Shown here: piece by piece, positions 56,901 to 64,000 of the stretch | Position numbering within the stretch: the stretch's first letter is position 1 | Layout: every line of letters starts with the position of its first letter | Origin: Aurifilum marmelostoma | Lineage: Eukaryota; Ascomycota; Sordariomycetes; Diaporthales; Cryphonectriaceae | Direction: 5' to 3' | NCBI GenBank assembly: GCA_027559495.1 | Contig: JAMXSV010000004.1 | Span: forward strand, 2,345,001 to 2,409,000 | Length of the DNA: 64,000 nucleotides | Made by a program: the position numbers and the translations under genes | Notes under the pieces: generated by a model | Seen by the model: only the letters and a program-made list of their open reading frames with translations | Database searches by the model: none | What the model was told of the DNA's origin: nothing

Positions 56901-58563
56901 ACAGAAAAAAAAATTGGCCATCGACAGTGAGGCTGGTGGTGGTCGGGCTGCTGACGGACTCAGAGGATTACCGCCCCCAAAATTGGAATGAGGATAAGAT
57001 AAAATTATAACGATCAGCACGGCAATACCACCAGACCACACACCACACCACCGCATTGCTGTAAACTCCTCCAAGCCTGAGGAATGGAGACTCGCACTGT
57101 TGCGCCCGCCCCCGATCAAGAGGTGGGGGGGGGGGGAGAGAGGGAGACCCGAGCCATGGCCACATTAGCGGTCTAAGAGGATTAATTACATGTGTGGGGG
57201 AGGGAGGGGGGCTTAAACAAGAGGAGAGCACAGACTGGCCTGAATGGTTAAATGACTTGGTCTCGAGGGTTGCCCGGCGGTCCTGGTCAAACAGGACACC
57301 GTCCAGCCATCGGGCCAGCATAGCCCAGCCGGACCTCCTCCGTCTGACACAAGAACCCAATCAAAGCCGCCCCAAGAGACGCAGAGAACTGAGGAAAACG
57401 CCCAGAGATCATAGGAGGCCAAAGGTCTCTCTGCTCCAGCGGTTGCAGGTGGTGCAATTTCCCGTCGGCCCTCCTGGCGCGAATAGGATTCTCCCGAGTC
57501 CAGAATACCTGGGCGCTTGGCATCATCAACAGCATCATCACATGTACCAGGGACATCCTCCACCCACCCCCCTGGTCCTCCTCCAATGGCATTTGTGCGT
57601 GTGTGACCTCTATTCTGTGTTGTAAGAGGAAGGCAGGGCTGGCCCGGGCTTCAGGTTCGACTTCGCAGTACATGGTACATGGCATCCAGGCTGTCTAGGG
57701 CATTAACTAGCCCGTCCACGGCCATTGGGTTGGGTTATGTCAGGTACCCTGTACGTGGGTTGTTCTCTCATGACAGGGGTTCTGTGACCGCCTCAACGTC
57801 TTGTAATTTCGTCTGTGTGTTACCATACCCCTGCCTACCACACCACCCATGCTGCCCCATCAGAGACAGCAGGCCTGCCTCTCTTCTCTGTTTCCCCCCT
57901 CCACCACGACCACCTCACACACTGAAATCCCTCCTCTTCCCCCCCCCAGGAAACCTAATCTCCACCCCCCTCCCCCTTCTCACTTTCGATCCCTTCATCT
58001 TTCCATCAAAAACCCACAGACTTCGTTGGCAAAGTCTACCACAGTCCATCTTCTCTACCCCGTGTTACGATACCAGTGTTTGAGATAGATTCAGCCTCTG
58101 CTCGACCCCCTCCCCGGACAAGTCGGCAATCTTGCTCTCTCACACTCACTACAACGCTCATTCTCGGAACAATCGTCTTTGATAAAACCACCAGGAGACA
58201 CCACTTTGTGCGCCGTGCTCTTCCCATCTTGTCGGATTCATTCGTTTTCGGGCAAATCGAATCAGACAATCGCCGGACGACTGCGCAACATCACACATTT
58301 TTTTTCTTGCAACGGACAAGAAATACAAAGCAAATCACAAAACACAAAACATATCATTGTACGACCTCGACTTTGTCAAGGAGCTCAGGAATATATACAC
58401 CTTCTGTATATACCCCTCAGGTCAAGACACGACGGGCGTTCTGTACCCCATACACACATATCACGACGAACGATCAACGCGATCACGCTACGAGAAATAC
58501 ATTCACCGTGGATTCACACGCGACGCCTCGCATTCTCTATTCAGCATCATCATCATCGTCATC
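53982..58563. other. 4.6-kb stretch between GH45 and the GPI-type protein
   Basis: I find no supportable gene. The minus frame at 54589-55158 shows no domain. It holds an AGCC repeat (55703-55724), a C7 run at about 55871, and G or C runs at about 54029, 56731 and 57125. From about 57,840 the sequence becomes strongly C/T-rich and then leads into the next gene; this is probably a long promoter and 5' leader. Confidence 0.5.
55703..55724. repeat. CAGC tetranucleotide repeat
   Basis: Five consecutive CAGC/CCAG units. Confidence 0.85.
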
Positions 58564-58905
58564 ATGCAGTTGACCAGCATTCTCTCGGCAGCCATGCTGC
58601 CTCTTGTCGCCCTGGCGCAGACAACCACCACGTCCGGCACGACCACCTTGACTTCAACCTCGACCCTGACCAGGACCATCACCCTGGCCAGCAATACCGT
58701 CACCATGACTGCTGGTGTCAACTCGACCGTCGCCCACACCACCGGCGCATATAGCGGCAAGGCATCCAGCACCGCCTCCGCGACCTCAACTGGCACCTCG
58801 GATATCCCAGGTGTCAACGGCCTCGGCAGCGGCGCTTCCTCGCTCCACTCTGCCCATGTTGCCGCCGCAGGCATTGCGGGTATGCTCGCTGTGGCGCTGA
58901 TGTAA
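58564..58905 (+). CDS. Small Ser/Thr-rich GPI-anchored surface protein
   Basis: A 113-residue single-exon protein. The start is the ATG at 58564, directly before a signal peptide (MQLTSILSAAMLPLVALAQ); an open frame extends upstream to 58357 but reads as leader. The mature part is over one third Thr/Ser (TTTTSGTTTLTSTSTLTRTIT...), a heavily O-glycosylated pattern, with one N-glycosylation site (NST). The C-terminus has small residues (GSGASSLHS) followed by a hydrophobic tail (VAAAGIAGMLAVALM), the layout of a GPI-attachment signal. Such proteins are cell-wall or membrane-surface components of unknown function, common in ascomycetes. The long, CT-rich upstream region suggests strong, regulated expression. 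An ATC trinucleotide run immediately precedes the ATG. Confidence 0.85.
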   Translation: MQLTSILSAAMLPLVALAQTTTTSGTTTLTSTSTLTRTITLASNTVTMTAGVNSTVAHTTGAYSGKASSTASATSTGTSDIPGVNGLGSGASSLHSAHVAAAGIAGMLAVALM

Positions 58906-60280
58906 ATCAGCCTCGAGGCGTTCTGAGCAGTCCATCTTTCCTGGTGGAACGAGAGGAGCGGTCCTTGGCGCACACGGGATCAGTTATCTCAGGACAACCT
59001 GGATGGCGACATCCAGGACAGTTCTGAGCATACCGCAGGCGCCGCGCGCTTGCCTTTGCTCTGGTTTCAACAATCAAGACAAGCATATGGTACTGCCAAC
59101 ACACAAGCACACGCATAGAGGAGGGGGAAAACACACGAGAGAGCATTTTGCACTAGCGGAGTTGGGAGAGCGCAAGAGTTTGGTGGCATAAAAATTTCTT
59201 ACCCCTTTTTCCCTTTCTCTTTCCTTTTTATTATTACCCTTTTTTGTCCACCCACGGACATGTTCATGTTGGATACTGGTGGCCGACAACGTCGCATCGA
59301 CTGCAACTTGACGAACCCACAGCGATGACATGACCATGTCCTGCTGGTCGGACCTACTTGACTTTTTTCACGATCTACGAATTCACCGACTTATATATCT
59401 TCGCATGACGGCGCGCACGAGTTTGGAGGACATGCTTCACAAAAATTTTTCTCTCATCTTCTTTCTTCTACCTACCGACATAGCATTATTATCTAGTAGC
59501 TCCGGCCCGTCTCCCCCAGCCTCTCCTCCCGTTGAGGATCGGGAACGGCCCGGAGCGATTCACCTTGGTTGATACCCTTTTGTTCAATTCGATCATCTTT
59601 CACTTTTTTCTTTTTCATCTCACTGCACGGCATCTGTGGAGTTGGAGGGCGGAGTGCGGCAGTGACTGAGGCAGCGCTTGGGTCTCCTGGCGCGACCTGG
59701 CGCGAGACGATGTGTGGCCTGGCTTGGGAGGTTTGACGTATTTGGATGTCGGATCTATTTCTTGATGAGTCCGGCATCGTCATACTTGAAGAGATGGTTT
59801 GACTGACAGGGAACGAGGGGGAGGTTGGTGTCATTTCGAAAAGAGGGGATGTTGCGCGCATGTACAAGTTCAAAAAAGAAAAAAGAAAAAACCAACAATT
59901 CATGAGTGTATACTCTTGCCTAATCGTGTGTATCCTCATGCGTGACGATGTGTATGAGAAGTGAATACGTCCTCGGTCATGCCTCACACGACGGAAAATC
60001 TCACGATTACGAAGACACGGGCCTGGACCTGAACGATACAATACCTACATGTATGTTCCAGCTTTAGAGTTTGTGGGGGAAAAGAAGAAAAAGAAAGAAA
60101 AAAAAGCTTTCTCAAAGTTCTTCGATTAGCATCGGGTAATATGAACCTTGACCCCAGAAACTCGAATAGAATCTCATTAGCCCCGACTTCTGGTTCACAC
60201 CCTGCTATTTTTCCAAACCCCCCTCTCCTTCGCTGCTCTGTCTCACACGTCGCCATCCATCCGTCCGTCCATCCCTCCCG
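58906..60280. other. Intergenic stretch, convergent gene ends
   Basis: It follows the GPI-protein stop and precedes the amidohydrolase stop on the other strand. No coding feature is recognised. Confidence 0.6.
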
Positions 60281-61190
60281 TCAGGCCTCCAGCTCCCTCC
60301 CCTCAAAAGCGTGCTTGTTCAACAGCCTCACAGCATTGGCCCTCATGCGCTCGGCGCTCAGCCTGTGGCCCCTCGCATCGTTCTGCACGAACCGCGTGTG
60401 CTCCAGCACGATGTGGTCGATGGCGACCTGCGGGATGTAGGGGTAGTCGCTGCCAAAGAGCACCCTGTCCTCGCCGCCCCTGCCGATGAAGTCGAGCAGG
60501 CCGTGGAGCTGGGCGGGCGTGGTGGACAGGGCGATGTCGTAGTAGAAGCGGCCGACGTCGGAGCGGGCCTGCAGGACGCCGACGGGGAAGCGGGCGGCGA
60601 GGTTGGGCATGACGAGGGAGCCGAAGGCGCGGGTGCCGACAAAGGGCAGGGCGCCGCCGGCGTGGGAGAGGATGAAGTCGACGTCCGGGCAGGCGCGCAC
60701 GGTGCCGGTGATGACGAGGTCGACGGCGGCGCGGGTAGTGGCCAGCGGGTAGTCGACGATGGGCTGGGGCAGGCCGTTGTCGCCGCCGACGAACTTGGGC
60801 TGGACGTCGAGCATGGTCGGGTGGATGAAGACGAGGGCCTTGTACCGCTGCAGCCGCGCGAAGAAGGGCCTGAAGTCCGGGTGGCCCAGGAGCTTGCCGC
60901 CGTACGTGGTGAAGAGGGTGACGCCGCTGCAGAGCTTCTGCTCCGCGAAGAGGTAGTCGAGCTCGTCCAGGGCGCCCTCGAGGTCGCAGAGGGACGGCAT
61001 GACGCCGAAGAAGCCGAACTGATTGTTGTACTTGTCGGAGGTGGCGAGACCGCCGAGGTAGTCGTTGAACGAGCGGGCGAGTTTCCGGGCTTCGGGGCCG
61101 TGGCCAAGGATGGCAGCGCCGGGGGTTGAGACGGAGAGAATACCTGGGGAGATTGTCAGAAGATCTGTGACTGGGAAATTATATGGATGG

Positions 61191-61224
<34 letters not shown>

Positions 61225-61557
61225 GCAGCTGTATTACCGAGGGTGGTCCCGATTCCTTGCATTGACTCTAGACAGGACTCGGGCGTCCATTCTGGCGTTG
61301 GGAATCCTGATGGGTTGCCCTGGAAGGAATTGAGGTTTAGTCTCTGTTTATACGTGGTGATGATTGTGTCGGAGTATATATATATATAGGGGACTGACGC
61401 CGGCTTTGTTGAGCTCCTCGAGATATTGTGGCGGCAAGCAGTGTATGTGCGTGTCAATCCTTCCAGCTCCCGCTTGTATCCTCGATGCCCTCTTGGCTGC
61501 CAGCCTCACCACCGGCTGCATCACCACCTGAATGATCCTAGTGAGGTACTGGCCCAT
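60281..61557 (-). CDS. Amidohydrolase-2 family decarboxylase (ACMSD / 6-methylsalicylate decarboxylase-like)
   Basis: A metal-dependent enzyme of the amidohydrolase superfamily; related fungal members decarboxylate aromatic or muconate acids. Exons are 61557-61399, 61319-61238 and 61143-60281, giving 367 residues. The HxH metal site is in RIDTHIHCLP (37-39). The following NPSGFPTPEWTPE and ILSVSTPG segments are typical of 6-methylsalicylate/ACMSD-like decarboxylases and are rebuilt by the two splices. ALVFIHPT supplies the next histidine, FILSHAGGALPF the third, and VLFGSDYPYIP the catalytic aspartate. The start ATG at 61557 begins a short basic leader; upstream exons cannot be ruled out. The second intron contains a 28-base GA microsatellite, the first an AT repeat. 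No polyketide synthase lies beside it, so the substrate is open; degradation of plant phenolics is one option. Confidence 0.85.
61193..61220. repeat. GA microsatellite in intron 2 of the amidohydrolase
   Basis: Fourteen uninterrupted GA units. Confidence 0.9.
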
Positions 61558-62485
61558 CTTGAGGTACTGTTGAGGCTACCGTTTTCAGCTGGGTTATCTG
61601 GGAACCGCGGTCAAGGTCCACATTCGAGAGACACTGCGAACAAGCAGTAACTGTCGGGGCAGCGGGACTGGGTGTAGTTGAAGCAAAGGACGTCTATGTG
61701 ACGAAGGTATGTTTGCCTGCTGGACCAGGTCAGTAAGATTGCATAAATCTACAAGCAAGTCTCGGTGGTAGCAAGCAGGCGAGAATTCACATACACACAG
61801 GGCCGTCAAGCTGTTTTAAGGCCCAGGGTGGGAAGACAAGAATTCAATCCTCAGGCATGCAGGCGGCAGCTTGAATTCGCCGACGCCTCGGATGTCGGTC
61901 GCAGATGAACTGAATTCCACACGCCCACAATGGTAGGTGAGAGAAGGTCTGCATTCTGGTTGTGCGTTGCTGCCAAGAGGAACAGCAAAATGCTGAAGTC
62001 TTCGGTGCCCGAGCCTCGGGGCTCTGAATGTGAGTGCCCGGAACCATCAAGCGGCAGACTAGGGGGGAAACGACCTGCGACGCTCTGTCTCTGGTACACA
62101 GTATATCTGACACTTGTTGAAGATACTGGATTGGTAAAGGTTGCCCGAATATTCGTCTGAAACCACTCTCTATACATGACCGTATCGTTGAGATCTCAGA
62201 GATGCAAGTGAGCCAGGGTGGGTCGGTGTTGTGTTTCTTCGAGATTGAGAGGCCCACTTTTCCATTGTCCTCTCTCAGCCTTACTGTTGAGTTTACCACT
62301 GTTAAGTGCAGACTGCAGATAGGTTATGTGCCAATCCGAAGACATCCTTGGAAGTCATTGTGGGATGTTTAGTTGGATGGCAGCCTTGGCTATTGCACAC
62401 TCCCCATTGAGTATGCAATGATTGTCGTCGCGTCCAAGATTTCACACCAAGACTAGAGCAACAAACAGTGTCTGCAATGGCTGCT
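61558..62485. other. Intergenic stretch
   Basis: It holds the amidohydrolase promoter and the 3' end of the next minus-strand gene. No further gene is recognised. Confidence 0.6.
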
Positions 62486-62953
62486 TCAGGAAGCCCTCAG
62501 ACTGGCATTGTCATTGTCGTCCTTGGTCCAACAGGTACAGGTCATGCTGTGTCGATAGCCCGGGATGGCAACCATGAAGCTCACAGCTGCAATGACATAG
62601 GAGCCAATGGTGAACCCACCAGAGACATCATTGTGGAGGAATGACCACCATAGGGACAAGCCCAGACTTGCAGCAAGTCCCAGGAGGCCTATTGCTATGA
62701 GGACATGGCAGAAGCGAAGTTTGATGGACCAGATTCGAGGAGGAGGAGGACGACTGCGTCTTCCCTTGGCTGTTGTCTGTGCAGATGGTGGTGCAGCATC
62801 TGGTTGGTCCGTATCTTGTTCTTGTTCTTGTTCCCCTCGGAGCGGACCAACTCTGGGGCGCAGGCTCTCGACATCACCATCATCATCATCAAGGTCTATG
62901 GCAGTCGAACCTCCTCTAGTCACCTTGCTCGTTTTCAATGATGACCTGGCCAT
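62486..62953 (-). CDS. Hypothetical small membrane protein
   Basis: A 155-residue protein I do not recognise. The ATG at 62953 (MARSSLKTSK) is the first true ATG of the frame; the frame is open for 13 more codons only from a non-ATG codon. The N-terminal half is hydrophilic: a basic start, an acidic patch (DLDDDDGDVE) from GAT/GAC repeats, a Glu/Gln run and a basic-proline stretch (RRSRPPPPR). Two membrane helices follow at about 80-105 (FCHVLIAIGLLGLAASLGLSLWW) and 115-135 (GSYVIAAVSFMVAIPGY). The short C-terminal tail carries two cysteines (CTCW). With both termini probably cytoplasmic it would be a hairpin membrane protein. Function unknown. Confidence 0.6.
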   Translation of the reverse strand: MARSSLKTSKVTRGGSTAIDLDDDDGDVESLRPRVGPLRGEQEQEQDTDQPDAAPPSAQTTAKGRRSRPPPPRIWSIKLRFCHVLIAIGLLGLAASLGLSLWWSFLHNDVSGGFTIGSYVIAAVSFMVAIPGYRHSMTCTCWTKDDNDNASLRAS

Positions 62954-63738
62954 CTGATGATTGGGTAAAGGAGGTGGAAAGGAACAAGTCAAAAGTGATG
63001 ATTAAAGATATACAAGATGAAATTTGTATGTGCTCAGTAGCGTCAGTGTTGTCCGTATGGCAGCAAGTACATAGTACAGGTACGACGGCTGGGCTAAAGA
63101 TAGAAGAAATAAAAATACAGAGGGACAAGAAGCTTAGCAATCAGCCAACTCTCAGAAGACTTTGGGCCTCCCGGTGGGCTCCCTGCTAGAGCCTGGGGGA
63201 AAAAACTCAGCCCCACCCTACTGCACCTAGTGGCTGAGTGTGTGTCACTTTAGGCTTATCGAGGCCGATAAGGAGATCTAACCACGATAAACTGCCAAAG
63301 GACCCTCTAAAAAAATCCAAATCCTGGAGGTGAGGGGCTTAGCCTGGGACTACCGCCTTTTTTTTTTCTCTTAACTTTTTTGGCCCTTCTTCTTCCTTCA
63401 GGGTGCTAGTGTCTAGTAGGCTGGTAGGTGCCCAATGCTGCTGACTGACTGACTGACTGCCTGACCGCCACCCCGCCCCAGTATCTACTAACAGAAATTT
63501 CCCCTATCTGTTCTCCTTGGTTCTCGGTGCCTTCACTCGACATTGCCCATCACCGCAAAAACCCTTCAACCTTTTTTTTCTCTTCTCTTTCCTTGTACCG
63601 GCCATCTTCTGGGCCAACCTCTCCACTCCTTTTGCTTTTTATGTTCTTGTTACTTTGTTCTTCTGTTGATATACCTGGCATTGTATAGTATTCACAACTT
63701 TGCACCCGAAAAAGAAAAGAACATACTGCAGCAAGACG
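62954..63738. other. eEF3 promoter and leader region
   Basis: A CTGA tandem repeat (63441-63458) and long pyrimidine tracts (TTTTTTTTCTCTT near 63570) precede the eEF3 start, as expected for a highly expressed translation gene. Confidence 0.6.
63441..63458. repeat. CTGA tetranucleotide repeat
   Basis: Four CTGA units about 280 bp upstream of the eEF3 start. Confidence 0.85.
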
Positions 63739-64000
63739 ATGCCACACCCCGTCTCCCCTTCGGCGATGAATCCTCCCACGATCGTCGCCAAGGGTGATGC
63801 CCCGCCACCATCGCAGGCGGACGTCTCTGCCTTCCTCGATGCTACCTTCAACGCAAAGACCTCAAACGCCTCCATAGAAGCCGCCTATGGCCTCTGCGAG
63901 CTCCTTCAGAACAACCCCTCCGTCGGCTTCCGCGGCCTCGAACAGTACGGCATCCTCGCCGAGATCAAGAAGGCTGCCTCGGATAAGAAGTCTGGCCTGA
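63739..64000 (+). CDS. Translation elongation factor 3 (eEF3), 5' part
   Basis: eEF3 is the fungus-specific ABC-type ATPase that drives E-site tRNA release during elongation. Only the first 87 codons are inside the window. The reading SIEAAYGLCELLQNNPSVGFRGLEQYGILAEIKKAASDKKSGL is the first HEAT-repeat region of eEF3 and is highly characteristic. The ATG at 63739 begins MPHPVSPSAMNPP; an in-frame ATG nine codons later (63766) could also be used. No intron appears in this part. The gene runs off the right edge. Confidence 0.92.
   Translation, partial: MPHPVSPSAMNPPTIVAKGDAPPPSQADVSAFLDATFNAKTSNASIEAAYGLCELLQNNPSVGFRGLEQYGILAEIKKAASDKKSGL

Noticed and set aside
60311..61129. 272-residue plus-strand frame
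   Set aside because: Antisense shadow of the GC-rich amidohydrolase exon.

Overview
The window is nuclear DNA of a filamentous ascomycete, most likely a Sordariomycete. The reasons are short spliceosomal introns (about 45-170 bp, GT..AG), genes on both strands separated by long non-coding stretches, and a typical gene set: a SAT4-type rhodopsin-like membrane protein, a Pal1 protein, a PRO45/SLMAP-like FHA protein, an ascomycete laccase ending in DSGV, Rsm22, Mgr2 and the fungus-specific elongation factor eEF3. I recognise no rRNA, tRNA, CRISPR array or intact transposon.

Layout, left to right. 0-4 kb: a partial unknown gene on the minus strand and a long non-coding stretch. 4.1-8.8 kb: a six-exon acyl-CoA synthetase/4-coumarate-CoA-ligase-like gene and a secreted serine hydrolase. 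11.5-16 kb: two membrane proteins, a Git3/cAMP-receptor-like GPCR and a SAT4-family seven-helix protein. 16.1-22.1 kb (minus): a RecA/Rad51-like protein with a degenerate Walker A, then a Pal1 cell-morphology gene. 22-29 kb: mostly empty, with one probable small secreted cysteine-rich protein. 29-32.5 kb (minus): a mitochondrial amphipathic-helix protein and a secreted protein with six perfectly phased 18-residue repeats. 36.8-41 kb: the PRO45-like FHA protein and the mitochondrial import/quality-control subunit Mgr2. 43.1-45.2 kb: a laccase. 46.4-52.3 kb: Rsm22, a membrane-anchored thioredoxin and a SPOUT RNA methyltransferase. 53.2-58.9 kb: a compact GH45-type endoglucanase and a small GPI-type surface protein. 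60.3-64 kb: an amidohydrolase/decarboxylase, a small membrane protein and the 5' end of eEF3.

The genes do not form one obvious pathway or biosynthetic cluster. Several suit a plant-associated or litter-degrading lifestyle (laccase, GH45, secreted hydrolase, CoA ligase, aromatic-acid-decarboxylase-like enzyme, small secreted proteins). Others are housekeeping or mitochondrial. The least explained items are the 18-residue-repeat secreted protein (32.0-32.4 kb) and the small cysteine-rich protein (27.6-28.2 kb).

A technical point matters for every reader: three otherwise well-conserved genes (Pal1, PRO45-like, SPOUT methyltransferase) are each broken by a single-base length difference in a G/C homopolymer. 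The window also carries many long G or C tracts. This looks more like residual sequence error than gene decay. Intron coordinates are my own reading of splice signals and reading frame, without transcript evidence.
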